DNA of 64,000 nucleotides from Pyrus communis (taxonomy: Eukaryota; Streptophyta; Magnoliopsida; Rosales; Rosaceae): positions 13,563,724 to 13,627,723 of the forward strand of contig NC_084815.1 of the NCBI RefSeq assembly GCF_963583255.1, in the 5' to 3' direction. Position 1 is the first letter of the stretch; each line of letters begins with the position of its first letter. Made by a program: the position numbers and the translations under genes. Shown in pieces: positions 10,116 to 20,403 of the stretch. Under the pieces are notes generated by a model, which had not been told where the DNA came from, made no database searches, and saw only the letters and a program-made list of their open reading frames with translations.

Positions 10116-11870
10116 TTGTGGGATCGAAATGAGATAATCATCGACGATATGTTTGCATTTGCAATAGCCACTGAAATTATATTAAGCGATGACATTGAGC
10201 CCCGCTCTGTTGAAGAATGCAAACAGAGACAAGATTGGCCTAAGTGGAAAAATGCAATCCAGGCAGAATTAAATTCCTTGGAAAGGCGAAATGTTTTTGG
10301 ATCAATAGTCCAAACCCCGCTTGGTGTAAACCTCGTGGGTTATAAATGGATATTCACAAGGAAACGCAACGAGAAAAACGAGATTGCAAGATATAAAGCA
10401 TGACTTGTTGCACAAGGTTTTTCACAAAGACCTAGAATTGATTATGAAAATACATACTCTCCTGTAATGGACGCAATTACGTTCTGTTACTTAATAAGTT
10501 TGGTGGTTTCAGAAAAACTTTTCATTCGACTTCTGGATGTCATCCCCACGTATCTATATGGAGAATTAGATACTGACATATATATGAAAGTCCCAGAAGG
10601 ACTTAAGTTGCCTGAAGCAACTAACAAACCACGAGGTATGTTCTCAATCAAATTAAGGCGATCATTATATGGGCTGAAACAATATGGATGAATGTGGTAC
10701 AATAATCTCAGTGAGTATTTGATTAAAGAAGGATATATCAACGATGTCATCTTCCCTTATGTGTTCATTAAGAAATCAAATACTGGATTTGCTATAGTAG
10801 CAGTATATGTTGATGATATGAACCTTGATGGAACCTCTGAAGAGCTCAATAAAACTGCTGAATATTTGAAAAGCGAATTTGAAATGAAAGACTTTGGGAA
10901 AACAAAATATTGTCTGGGCCTGCAAATCGAGCATTGTGTTAATGAAATTTTGGTCCATCAATCAGCTTACTTTGAAAAAATACTGAAGCGATTTGGCATG
11001 GACAAGGCTTATCCACTTAGCACCCCAATGGTCGTTCGTTCTTTAAACATTAAGAAAGATCCATTCCGTCCAAAGGAAGATGATGAACTGGTCCTTAGTC
11101 CAGAAGTACCATATTTGAGTGCAATAGGTGCTTTATTGTATTTAGCACAATGTACTAGACCAAATATAGCTTTTTCAGTCAACTTGTTAGTAAGGTATAT
11201 CTCTGCTCCAACAATTCGTCATTGGAAGGGAATCAAAGATGTATTGGGATACCTTCGTGAAACAACAGACATGGGCCTCTTCTACTCAGAGAAATCCACA
11301 AATGACCAAATTCTTGTTGGATATGCAGATGCTGATTTCCTCTTTGATCCGCACAAAGCCCACTCACAAAATGGATATCTGTTCACTAATGGAGATACTG
11401 CAATTTCATGGCGATCAACAAAGCAAACATTAGTTGCTACATCTTCCAATCACTCAGAAATAATTGCTTTACATGAAGCAAGTCGTGAATGTTCTTGGTT
11501 AAGATCAATGATCCATCACATCCGAAATTCATGTGGTCTACTTTCAAAGACAGACAATCCAACTGTCATCCATGAAGATAATGCAGCCTGTGTTGCCCAA
11601 ATAAAAGGAAGAATTCATCAAGGACAATAAAACTAAACACATATCTCCAAGATTTTTCAATGCACTTGAGCTTCAAAAGGCCAAAGTGATTGAGGTCAGA
11701 CAAATCTGTTCCAATGAAAATTTGGCAGAGTTGTTCACCAAATCTCTACCAAAGTGCACATTTCAGAAGTTAGTGCAGGGAATCGAATTATGTCAGCTTA
11801 AATGCGGAATCAGGGGGAGATACAATTCAGGAAGAGCATCCATAATACATGCATGTTGTACTCTTTTTCC
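10116..11870 (+). pseudogene. Copia reverse transcriptase-RNase H, two in-frame stops and a late frameshift
   Basis: One frame runs 10116-11630 with only two stops, TGA at 10401-10403 and TGA at 10689-10691. Both stand where CGA (Arg) is expected. Motifs in order: 'W..A...EL' start, 'VGYKWIFT', 'KLRRSLYGLKQ', the catalytic 'YVDDMNL' near 10806, 'FEMKDFGKTKYCLGLQI', then RNase H 'GYADADFLFD', 'ISWRSTKQTLVATSS.HSE' and 'IHEDNAACV'. A frameshift near 11615-11630 moves the last part ('NLAELFTKSLPK') into the frame starting at 11686. The YxDD site itself is intact. Base changes again look like C-to-T decay. Confidence 0.9.
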
Positions 11871-12083
11871 TTCGATTAGGATTTTTCCCACTGGGTTTTT
11901 CCTATCAAGGTTTTAATGAGGCAACACAAGCATGCTTAACACCATATCAACAATCCAGGTAAAAGTTGTACTTTTTTCCTTCGCAATACTTTTTTCCTTC
12001 GCAATGGTTTTTTCCCACTAGGTTTTTCCAAGCAAGGTTTTAACGAGGCAACTGATATTGATATATGGGCATCTAAGGGGGAG
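11861..12083 (+). other. Copia 3' untranslated region with duplicated motif and polypurine tract
   Basis: Two copies of a T-rich block lie at 11861-11925 and 11989-12052. Each holds TTTTTCCTTCG, then TTTTTCCCACT.GGTTTTTCC, then CAAGGTTTTAA.GAGGCAAC. The polypurine tract AAGGGGGAG at 12075-12083 abuts the 3' LTR, as expected for the plus-strand primer. The duplicated block is typical of the 3' end of this copia group; its job is unknown. Confidence 0.7.
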
Positions 12084-12342
12084 TGTTGTAAACATTTCAT
12101 ATGCGTAATAGTGTAATTTGTTTGTTTCCAAGATAGTTGCTCTATAAATAGAGCATTACGAGTGTTCAACAAACAAGAACAACAATATAATAACAACAAC
12201 GAGATAAAGAAAGAAAAGTTAGAATATTTTCAATATCCTCTTATTTCTCTCTAATCTGCAATTATTTTGTGTAATATTTTGCAACAGTCTCGCTCCTATC
12301 CCTAGCAAAGGTTATTTCTCTAACTTTTGCCTTTTTATAACA
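12084..12342 (+). repeat. 3' LTR of copia 6185-12342
   Basis: 259 bp from TGTTGTAAAC to TATAACA, followed by the ATTAC target duplication. It lacks the 34 bases present at 6194-6227 of the 5' LTR and differs from it at about nine other positions. Confidence 0.93.
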
Positions 12343-12347
12343 ATTAC

Positions 12348-12799
12348 AACATTTTAAGATTATATGACATAGTTTCCAAGTACAACTAACTTAGTAATGA
12401 AGACTATGATATTATCATTGATATAGTTATAAATATATTTTTTTCACAAAGTATTATATTTTATAAATATAATTTACCTATAATATATATTAAAATTTTA
12501 AGTGCCCTGAAGTTTCACCTCATGCCTAGACAGGACTATCCATGGGACGACCTGCCTACCCCTTTACAAGCATAACAGAGATAAACAGACATAGATAAGA
12601 GGCATCACCATAAACCTACCTCTTCATGAATATTTGTAATTTCACATGCTATTACGCATTTTCTGCAACACAATTACACATAAAGTCACCTTATTAGGCT
12701 TTTTTTTTCTTTCTTTTTTAGTAAAACCATTAAATGAGTAAAATCACTTAAATGCATACGTGGAAGATCAATTTGTAAATCGCCATAACAAAAAATAAG
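12348..12799. other. Non-coding AT-rich stretch
   Basis: No ORF or RNA gene is visible. Around 12500-12570 a GCCTAGACAG-like block may be the right half of the older repeat that the copia element split, whose left half would be around 5820-6184. Confidence 0.45.
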
Positions 12800-13149
12800 G
12801 GTAAATTATATTAAACTACCTTAACAATTGGGTCAGCCACAGTTTCATACCCCATCTTTAAAAAATATCGATGTTATACCTCATGTTATGAATTTGTTAC
12901 AATTTCATACCTTCCGTCAGTTTGTCTGTCAATTATTCAATTAAATAGTGACAGGGCTTAAGACGGGGCCCAATCTCTATTAAAAAATTAATTAAATGTT
13001 AAAAACTAAAAAAGTAAAATCATTTCTTTATTTATTTTGCATGGGGGACCCACCCCTTATCCCCTTCACCTTTCTTCCCCATTCATGTCTTCTCCCAACT
13101 CAAAACCACAACCACCCAACCTATATCCCACCCTTCTCTCTCTCTCTCT

Positions 13150-13540
13150 CTCATCCGCTCCGCACACTCCCCCGCCTCACCTGCTCCCTCGCCAGTTCCT
13201 CCTCTTCTCAGGAGTTCAACATCACATTCACGCCACCAAAGCCCAAGCCCAAATCCGACTCCGCCTAGCTTGCCCAGGATGCCCTTGCTGGGCAGCACAT
13301 CATCCCCTGGATCGTCCGCGACGAGGACTGGCAACCTTAAGCTCCAGTCTTACCCTCGCGCATGTTTCCTCCAGGCCATCGAGACCAAGAGTAAGAGTGC
13401 CAAGAAGAAGAATGAGGGTGCCAAGAAGTGAGTGTCCACGACTGAGCCCAAGTACTCGAAAGCTGCCTGGAGGTTCTACAATGAGAATTTCAGAGACGCC
13501 GAGCAGCAGTTCGGCAAGGTTCTCGCTGCCGCCGAAGGTA
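13150..13540 (+). pseudogene. Captured fragment resembling chloroplast rRNA pseudouridine synthase (SVR1-like), exon 1
   Basis: On the plus strand, one frame reads 'PRLTCSLASSSSSQEFNITF' and then 'PPKPKPKSDSA', meets TAG, and continues in the same frame with 'GQHIIPWIVRDEDW'. After a frame change it reads 'LKLQS' and 'FLQAIETKSKSAKKK', and then 'EPKYSKAAWRFYNENFRD' and 'QQFGKVLAAAEG'. I recognise this as the transit-peptide region and N-terminus, up to the start of the S4 RNA-binding domain, of the plastid large-subunit pseudouridine synthase family (Arabidopsis SVR1). The fragment stops at a GTAA that looks like an intron donor, which suggests capture from genomic DNA. Stops and shifts make it non-functional. 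The family call is from memory of the family and should be checked by search. Confidence 0.6.
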
Positions 13541-14024
13541 ATTGTATCGAATCCCTTGCCTCTGAAATAGAGAAGAAGAATGGCATTGTTGACATTCAAA
13601 TTGGAACCCATTTATGTAACCTGGACGTTTTGTATAGCATGTGGCTCCGAGTCAGCCCGTGAGCTTTAGACAAACTCAGTACCGAGTCAAGGTTGTGGGT
13701 GGCTGTGGGTTCGAACTGGAGCTTTACGGAAGCAGAAATTGTGGAATCTGGAGACAAACCACATGATTTTTTGAGATGGGTGTTGGAAATGGAGGTTGGG
13801 AAATGGAGTAGGAGTAGGAGAGCGAAGGTGAAAAGGATGCATTTGAAGGTGGGTTTTGGGGGATTTTATAGAAGGAAGTGGGTTTTGGGAAATTGAATAG
13901 GAGTAGGAGGGTGCGGGGGAAGATGGAGAGGAATGAAGAAGGTGGAGGAGCGAGAAGAGAAGCTAGAAGTGGAGGAGGCGAAGGTGGAAGCATACGAGAA
14001 GCTGGAAGTGGATGAGGCGAAGGC
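13541..14024. other. Inner non-homologous part of the Pack-MULE
   Basis: Between the captured exon and the right inverted repeat. It is GA-rich on the plus strand (13790-14020) with repeated GAGGCGAAGG-like runs. No family was recognised; it may include intron or other captured sequence. Confidence 0.45.
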
Positions 14025-14343
14025 GGGTGGGATTTGGGTGGTTTTGGTTTTGGGTTGGGGAAGACGGAAGCGAGGAAGAAAGGTGAGGGGGATAAGGGTG
14101 GGTCCCCCATGTAAAAAAAAAAAATTTAAATGATTTTATTTTTTAGTTTTTAATATTTAATTAATTTTTAATAGGAAGTGGGTCCCGTATCAAGTCACGT
14201 CACTATTTAACGGAAGAATTGACAAACAAACTAATGAAATATATGAAATTGTAACAAAGTCATAAGATGAGGTATAACATTGACATTTTTTAAAGATGGA
14301 GTATGACTGGCCTAATAGTTAAGGTAGTTTTATGTAATTTACC

Positions 14344-14845
14344 AAAAAAACAATCATATCAATGGATTGGTGGGGAATAAAAGTATTTACCTTGAAACAC
14401 CAAAATTTGAAAAAAGTCTCTTCAAGGAATTGATGAAGTATGTGGGGAGGTACATAGAATATATGGGTCGTCGCCTCATTTGTTGAAACCGTCAGCCTCT
14501 CTTTTCTAGATCCAGCATGTTTAGAGAGAAATTAAACTGCAGAAGTATAAAAAGTGGAGTCCTATATACCATAGTACTACTAAAACCCACATCCACCACG
14601 AAGATCGTCAGCAGCATCAATTCCATGGAAAACTTACCAAACGTATACACATCAGTGGACAGGCCAGAAGCAAAAAGAGCAGCCACAAATGCGAACGGCC
14701 AACAGTGGTGGATCCAGGATTTCAAGATCGGGGGATCCCAAGATAAAAGTTTAAAAAAAATATATTAGACTAGTTTGATTCCATAGCACTATTTTTTATT
14801 GAATTTGGTTTATTGAATAATCAAAATTAATCAACCACATCAAGT
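14344..14845. other. Unassigned sequence
   Basis: No coding region that I can support. Around 14704-14725 the run CAGTGGTGGATCCAGGATTT resembles the end of a dispersed plant repeat also seen (as CTGGCTCCACTATT, reverse) at 41381-41394. A 77-codon minus-strand ORF at 14492-14725 contains 'STDVYTFGKFSMELM', faintly like a kinase subdomain IX, too weak to call. Confidence 0.4.
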
Positions 14846-14848
14846 GGC

Positions 14849-15060
14849 CAAGTGGCCAAGTGGTAAGGCCGCGGATTTCGGCTCTTAAAATACAAAAAAT
14901 AGGGAGGTCCCGGGTTCGAGGCTCCAAGCTAGTGAGTCTGCTTGACTGTGGCCATGAGAAAGCTGAAATGCCTCTGTGATAAAATGGCAAATGGTGCTGG
15001 GGGATGGGATAACTTGATTTTAAAGTTGGGAGGTTACGACAATTTGGAGGATTAAAACAA
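14849..15060 (+). mobile_element. tRNA-derived SINE-like sequence
   Basis: A pol III box A match, TGGCCAAGTGG, at 14853-14863 and a box B match, GGTTCGAGGCT, at 14913-14923 are about 50 bp apart, as in tRNA genes and tRNA-derived SINEs. The rest does not fold as a tRNA. The 3' side has a 'CTCTGTGATAAAATGGCAAATGG' type tail of unknown origin. No target duplication was identified, so the borders are approximate. Confidence 0.5.
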
Positions 15061-15415
15061 AAATTAGAAACTTCTTCTTCTTCTTTGTAAGCACTGTTGC
15101 ATGCACATCCATGAAGGCAACAAGTCTCTCCGCTGCACCTACCCAAATTGTTGGAGGGTCTCAAAAGTGGATCACAAGTGTTTCTTCGGACTTCCAGAGG
15201 GTCCTGGGACCTCTCGGGTCCTTATATGGATCCGTCCATGACGGCCAAGGTATAGGAATAACAGGGATGTTTTCATCCACACATAGCTTTGCCTACACCA
15301 AAGATTGAAATTAATAAGGTATACGAAAAGTGAAAGCCTCAACTGCACTACTTGTTATCAAACTTGATTATATACAATGTTCCAAACACAACAGCAACAT
15401 ATATATGAACACATA
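15061..15415. other. Unassigned sequence left of the LTR composite
   Basis: Contains a short run of codon-like sequence near 15110-15305 ('VGGSQKWITSVSSDFQRV') without a recognised family. The right edge carries AACACATA (15408-15415), which recurs at 25473-25480 on the far side of the composite element and marks the probable target duplication. Confidence 0.4.
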
Positions 15416-15656
15416 GTTGAATATCAGAGTGCACGACGAATAAGGCTACAAAATAATAAGAATATTATTAAACAAATAAGAATGCTCAAACGGTTACAAA
15501 ACTCTAAAAGGCTACATAATAGGCAAGGAAACGGTTACTTTCCTATAGAGTTACAAAGTACCATATATATAGAAAGCTAACATAATAGGCAAGGAAACGG
15601 ACTAGGCCCAAAATACCAAACATTAAAATAAATCTAATTACTAATATTTTCCAACA
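15416..15656 (-). repeat. 3' LTR of the composite element
   Basis: About 240 bp. It shares AAATAATAAGAATATTATTAAA, TCTATAGAGTTACAA, and CCCAAAATACCAAACATTAAAATAAATCTAA-type blocks with the split 5' LTR at 17169-17342 plus 25377-25476. At the position of the pararetroviral insertion it has only a short CCATATATATAG run, which represents the empty-site state. Confidence 0.82.
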
Positions 15657-16781
15657 ATCCCGGTCAAACTCATGACAATAGACAACATGAGTTTGCCAAC
15701 AAGCAAATGCAAATGTAAGGTCTATTATGCTAATTTCCGATGCCAATTCCAATATGAAATTCCATCGGTGCAAGTGCAATTTTCCAATGCTAGTGCTAGT
15801 ACAAAATTCTAATGTCAATGCTATTGCAAGATTTCAATGTCAATGCGAGTGCAAGATTCTATTGTCATTGCCAATGGAAGATTCTATTGCTAGTGGAAAC
15901 TTTCCCATTGCCAATTACGAGCTTACAAACAAAAGAAAAATCTAATTCACCACTTTCTCGAGTGGTCTCCAGCTCAAGTACACGAATGACCGCTGCGGTC
16001 AGCAACAACAGGCTCCAAACACAAACCCAATATCAAACGTGGGCCCAAGAAAAAAACAAAAAACCAACAATTTCTTCTCCTTCCCATGTGGGCCTTAAAC
16101 ACAGCAATTTTTTTATTTTTTTTATTCCTTCCTTCTCTCTGCTTTTCTTCAATTCGTGCAAAACCAATACAAAAAAAATTTCTAGTGCAAAGTCAAACTG
16201 TAGAAGGGGACTTCATAGGGTTGCTACAGATCCGACTTGTAGGAGTCGGTATGGGTACGGCGAACGGGTGGATGTAGCAGCGGAGATGTTGGTGCGGGTT
16301 AGACTGCAGGCGATCCAAGGCGGAGACGAACTCGATCCGAGTTTGTGGTTGTCGAGTCTGGGCTTCTTCAAACAAGTGATGGGTTCGTGGTTGACAAGCA
16401 GCAGCGGTGGTGGATGTAGAAAACGGTGAATGCAGGTGGTTCAAGAAGATTGTGGCGCGGTGGTTTAGGCAGGCGAGGTTCGAGACGGCATGATGCAGGT
16501 GGTTTGGTCGCGGTTTGGTGCGGCGGCGGGCAACAGCAAGGAATTTCTAGGTTTCCAGAAACAAACGTTCAACGATTATGGTGCGACTTGTGGTTCCGAT
16601 GCAGATTCAACATAGCCGGCGAGCGGCAAGACTCCAGTTTCTCTTATCGACCATTTTTTTTTTTTTTATAATAAACAGTCTAAACCCTAATCAAGACAAA
16701 GATCCCAAAACAAAGCCAAAATAATTTTCACAAACCAAAACTAGACAGACAACAAAACGACATCAAACAAGAGCAGATTAA
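15657..16781 (-). other. Non-coding internal region of the composite element
   Basis: Between the 3' LTR and a MITE. The 15700-15900 part has loosely repeated AATTCCAATGxxxATGC-like units. The 16190-16640 part is GC-richer with repeated GGTGGT/GGCGG motifs. Several ORFs of 60-200 codons cross it on both strands but none resembles gag, pol or any family I know. Confidence 0.5.
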
Positions 16782-17131
16782 CAGCTGGTTTGATATTGTT
16801 GTGCTTTGAAAAAAAACTATTTCTGCTGTACTGTGAGAATAAGCAAGCTGTGAAATAAAGTAGCAGAGTGTTTGGTAAATTTTTTTGTAAAAATGCTTTT
16901 GAAAAAAAAAAAAAAACAGTATTATAGTGTTTGGTAAACTTTTATGTAAAACAGATGTGAAAAAAAACCGGTTTTTCAAAGCTGAGTTTTGCAACTTCTT
17001 GTTTTTGGCTTTTTTTCACCTAAAACTGTGAAAAAAAAAGGTGAAGCTGGATGTTTACCAAACACAAAAACAGCTCCCAGCTTTTTTTTATACCAGTTTT
17101 TTTCAAAATCACCTCAATACCAAACCAAGCC
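16782..17131. mobile_element. PIF/Harbinger-type (Tourist-like) MITE
   Basis: 350 bp flanked by TAA on both sides (16779-16781 and 17132-17134), the usual 3-bp target of PIF/Harbinger elements. Left end CAGCTGGTTTGATATTG pairs with the reverse complement of the right end, GGCTTGGTTTGGTATTG. Inner parts also match in inverted order (AGCTGGxxxT, GTGTTTGGTAAA). No transposase is present. It lies inside the LTR element just before its primer-binding site. Confidence 0.8.
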
Positions 17132-17168
17132 TAAATCTTGAAGGATTGTACCAGCTCTGATATCAAGT

Positions 17169-17309
17169 TGAATATCAGAGGGGCCCGAACAAACTTACAA
17201 AATAATAAGAATATTATTAAATAAATAAGAAAGTCGAAACGGCTACAAAACACCAAAATGCTTCATTGTACATAACTTACTTTTCTATAGAGTTACAATA
17301 TACATATAC

Positions 17310-17342
<33 letters not shown>
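17169..17342 (-). repeat. 5' LTR of composite element, first piece, ending in a TA microsatellite
   Basis: Matches the left two-thirds of the LTR at 15416-15656 and then runs into CATACATACATA and (TA)n at 17310-17342. The remaining LTR third is found 8 kb away at 25377-25476. Confidence 0.82.
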
Positions 17343-17343
<1 letters not shown>

Positions 17344-17785
17344 CAGTTGGCTAAAATTAAATGGCAGATGAAAAACATAAACAACATGGAGCTCGCAGGC
17401 ATCCTTGATAATATAACTTACAAGTGTTTGATTTTCTACTGAGTTTTTTCTATGGTCTTTCGAATACGCAGAGAATTTTCTTCGACTAAAGTCCCCGTCT
17501 TCTGAGAATGAGTTTTCCTTTTATGTTGCTGAGAGGAATGATTGATGCTGAGTAAATTGAGCAGGGAATCCCGCTTGCATGTGTTGCTAGTTGTTAAAGG
17601 CTGGCAAATGATGAAGGTTTACTGTAGATTTACGTTCTGTCTTCAGAAAAGCAAGATGAATAGTAACTTATCTGCTATTACTGTTGATGAATAGTATCTT
17701 GTCAGGAATCTGAAATGATGACTGCTACTGCTGATGATGCTTTTTCAGGATATGATCATATAGGTAATTATTACAATTTTGAATT
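17343..17785 (-). other. Pararetroviral intergenic region
   Basis: Non-coding, downstream of ORF2 on the minus strand. In circular caulimovirid genomes this region carries the pregenomic promoter and polyadenylation signal. I could not single out a convincing TATA box or poly(A) signal. Confidence 0.45.
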
Positions 17786-19108
17786 TCAAATTTCATATGG
17801 ATCTTGGGCATCTGGATAGACCGACCATTTGACTGGATGTTGAGACGAGGCGTCCGATAAGGCTGAATCTGAGTCTGAGTCTTTTCTTTTGTGGAGCATT
17901 GCTGCTTCGGCCATTAGATATTGAGCTAAGTCAAGGAGCTGAGAAGATTTTGAGGATTTCTCTTTTTTCTTTGAACTGGAGGATTTAGAAGACTTAGATT
18001 TTCCCTTAAGAGAGGATGAAGGACTAATGTCTGATAGTGATTGGACTTGTTCCTGAGTTTTTGGTAGTTCAGGAAATTGCTGGTTTTCTGGCAAAGCCTG
18101 TGCTGAGGGTGCAAAGATAGGCGGGGTTGATATATAGGGAAATTCTGATATTACTAAATCTATGATTTTTTTATGATTGAATTTGTCCCACCATTTCACC
18201 CATCGAGTTCTGTAAATACAACCACAGTCTGCTTGAAAATTCCATTTCAAGATCCATGGGATTTTGTACTTGACCATGAATAATGAAAAGAGGGAAACCC
18301 TGCTGTCAAAACGACTGCGATCAAATTTGTTCTGGAAGCCAGTGATAAGGGCTTGACGAAGGTCATCTGAAATGAGATTGACATTTGGGCCATGAGAAGC
18401 CCACCATTCTGGAAACCATGCTGGAAATTTTAACTTGAAACCTTTGTCAAAAGTTACAAACCATAACTGACTAAAATCAGCTGTTTGGTGAAGAAAAATA
18501 TTGGTCCATGCTTGGATATAATCATAATAACTATAATGATTGTTCGGGATGAGAACATGTTGAGTATGAAGGGGTTTGGTTTGGTAGAGGGGAATTCCCC
18601 ATTCTTGTTCAGAAAGAAATTTTCCAATGTGAAAGGAATAATATAATATTTTATTTTCATGGGTGGTGCTAAAAATAGGTTTGATAGCAATGCTTTCTGT
18701 CGCAGAGAAAATGGCTTGGTAATATTTGAGGCTTTTGAAAGATTCAATCGGAAGATAATGATAATTTGGGGGAAGGAGAATTTTGGCAATGCGCTCTGGT
18801 GATTGATTTTTATCAATATGACGTGGGATGCTAAAAAGCCTTTCTGAATTTGGATTTTTTAGGTATGGTGATGTTTTAACAAAGCTAGTTGTTTTTGGTC
18901 TCAAAGGAGATGAGGTTTGTATTGAAGAATGAGGAACATATTGGGTAGTTAATGCTATTTGGTAATTTGGTCGGATATTTCCTATGGTTGATCCTAGAGG
19001 AGTGAACCTGTTTGTGATGGCTAAGGCTGATGAGGAATCGGGAATAGAATCCTGTTTTATAGGTGCTCGAGTTAAAGTGGCTGGGAGCCTTCTTTGATTA
19101 GTACCCAT
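17786..19108 (-). CDS. Pararetroviral ORF2, function unknown (intact reading frame)
   Basis: An open frame of 440 codons, if started at the ATG at 19108-19106. That ATG overlaps the stop of the RNase H frame (19100-19098) by 11 bases (ATGGGTACTAA), a layout suited to termination-reinitiation. The protein is rich in aromatic residues in its middle (for example 'WGIPLYQTK' and 'FPAWFPEWWASHGP') and ends with a Ser/Lys-rich, probably disordered region ('SSSKKKEKSSKSSQ') and an acidic tail. A longer in-frame extension upstream to 19189 exists but reads through the RNase H end. The family has no assigned function. It is the only pararetroviral frame here without a break, which may be chance. Confidence 0.75.
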   Translation of the reverse strand: MGTNQRRLPATLTRAPIKQDSIPDSSSALAITNRFTPLGSTIGNIRPNYQIALTTQYVPHSSIQTSSPLRPKTTSFVKTSPYLKNPNSERLFSIPRHIDKNQSPERIAKILLPPNYHYLPIESFKSLKYYQAIFSATESIAIKPIFSTTHENKILYYSFHIGKFLSEQEWGIPLYQTKPLHTQHVLIPNNHYSYYDYIQAWTNIFLHQTADFSQLWFVTFDKGFKLKFPAWFPEWWASHGPNVNLISDDLRQALITGFQNKFDRSRFDSRVSLFSLFMVKYKIPWILKWNFQADCGCIYRTRWVKWWDKFNHKKIIDLVISEFPYISTPPIFAPSAQALPENQQFPELPKTQEQVQSLSDISPSSSLKGKSKSSKSSSSKKKEKSSKSSQLLDLAQYLMAEAAMLHKRKDSDSDSALSDASSQHPVKWSVYPDAQDPYEI

Positions 19109-19583
19109 TCTTCCCCTGCAAAAATTCTCTGGGTAGAAAATCAGGGATGCAATTCTGGCTGCCTTTAATATATTCAATATCAAAGTCAAAAATACTTAAT
19201 ATGGCTTGCCAGTGTGTAAAAATCTGTTTTGATGCAATGTTTTGAACATCTTTTTGTAAAACATGTTTTGCAGATTTGCAGTCGAAACGGATTAAAAAAT
19301 TTTGATTTAATAAATCATCTTGAAATTTGCTAATGTACAATACAATAGATAATATTTCTTTCTTAATATCACTATAATTATGTTGAGCGGAATTCCAAAC
19401 TCCTGAATGGAAACAAATAATTTGTTCAGGAGCTTCGGAAGAAGTTTTCTGTCTGAGGATACCTACATAACCAATGTCAGATGCATCGGTTTCAACTATT
19501 TTGAATGAGTTGGGAGTTGGAATGCCAAGACAAGGCAAAGTCTTGACATGATTTTTTATTTGTTTGATAATAGAAGTATGCAT
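19098..19583 (-). pseudogene. Pararetroviral RNase H region
   Basis: A 161-codon minus-strand frame with 'VETDASDIGYVGIL', the RNase H1 catalytic start (first Asp), then a region with 'YSDIKKEILSIV' carrying the Glu, and 'FLIRFDCKSAKHVL' carrying the next Asp. It ends at 19098 after 'PDFLPREF', the usual C-terminus of viral RNase H. Upstream, the frame to RT is broken (stop codons between 19584 and 19968). Confidence 0.85.
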
Positions 19584-19739
19584 GGGAGACCATGATGGAG
19601 GGTTATCTTTAAGATGATCAAATAAAGGTTTGCATTGTTGTCGAAGATGAGGATAGAATTCAAAAACATAATTGAGAGATCCAAGAAACCGCTAAAGTTG
19701 GGTTTTATCAGTAATTTGATCTGGAAATTTTTCAGCAAA

Positions 19740-20400
19740 TTGAATGACTCGATCTATTGGTTGGATGGTAGACCTATGGATATGATATCCTAAAAATCTA
19801 ACTTTGGTTTAAAATAACTTAATCTTGGTATCTGAAACAACTAATCCATTGGTTTTGATGATTCTAGCAAACATACGAAGATGTTTCTAATGTTCATCTA
19901 TTGATTTTGAAAAAATTAGAACATCATCAATATAAACAATTGAAAAATGACTATACTGATTAAAAATTTCATATATTTTGAAATTCAGTTGGTGCATTTT
20001 TTAATCCAAAAGGCATTACATTCCATTCATAATATCCGAAAGGAGCGATGAAAGCAGTTTTATACTTATCAGTTTCATGAATTTGGATTTGCCAAAAACC
20101 TGATTCCATATCAAATTTGGAAAAAACAGTTGCTTGAGAAAGTCTCTCGATTAAATCTCCTTTATTAGGAATTGGATATTGAATCCATTCCAAAACATCA
20201 TTTAAAGGTTTGTAGTTAATAACTAATTGTGGAGTTCCTCTTTCTCATTCAACATTTTTCTGAACATAAAATGTTAGGCATGACCATGGGGATTTGCTTT
20301 TTCGAATAATTCCTTTTGCTAAAAGCTGATTAATTTCTGTTTTGCAAAACTCTAAAACTTCTTGATTTATTTGAATAGGTCTTGCTTTTGTTGGAATTTT
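19740..20400 (-). pseudogene. Pararetroviral reverse transcriptase region, broken
   Basis: The frame 19969-20193 shows 'FSKFDMESGFWQIQI' and 'PFGYYEWNVMPFGLKNAP', the RT core typical of Caulimoviridae and related gypsy RT. The catalytic YIDD lies at about 19922-19934 in a different frame, so a shift occurs near 19960. The N-terminal part (20230-20400) also contains stops. Active-site residues are present but not in one frame. Confidence 0.88.
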
Positions 20401-20403
20401 TGA

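Larger units (their letters stand above)
6185..12342 (+). mobile_element. Complete Ty1/copia retrotransposon, plus strand
   Basis: A full-length 6158-bp element. Both ends are TGTTGTAAA...TATAACA LTRs, and the flanking 5-bp target duplication ATTAC is exact (6180-6184 and 12343-12347). The order is 5' LTR, a long leader with hairpin-like repeats, gag, a short non-coding gap, protease, integrase, RT and RNase H, a 3' untranslated part, a polypurine tract and the 3' LTR. The LTRs differ at roughly nine of 259 shared positions plus a 34-bp length difference, so the insertion is not recent. The coding region is killed by several in-frame stops and a few frameshifts. Confidence 0.95.
12800..14343. 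mobile_element. Pack-MULE-like element with about 320-bp terminal inverted repeats
   Basis: The left end (12800 to about 13125) is matched in reverse complement by about 14025-14343. Both ends share GGTAAATTA.AT.AAACTACC, then CTTTAAAAAATxTCxATGTTATACCTCAT, then GTGGGTCCC/GGGACCCAC, reaching the pyrimidine-rich blocks near 13070-13125. Such long inverted repeats are typical of Mutator-like elements. The 9-bp flanks (12791-12799 and 14344-14352) are both A-rich but match at only 6 of 9 places, so a target duplication is not proved. There is no transposase; instead the centre holds a host-gene fragment. Confidence 0.75.

Noticed and set aside
14492..14725. Possible protein kinase fragment on the minus strand ('STDVYTFGKFSMELM')
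   Set aside because: Only one short stretch resembles kinase subdomain IX and no neighbouring kinase motifs are present in any frame.
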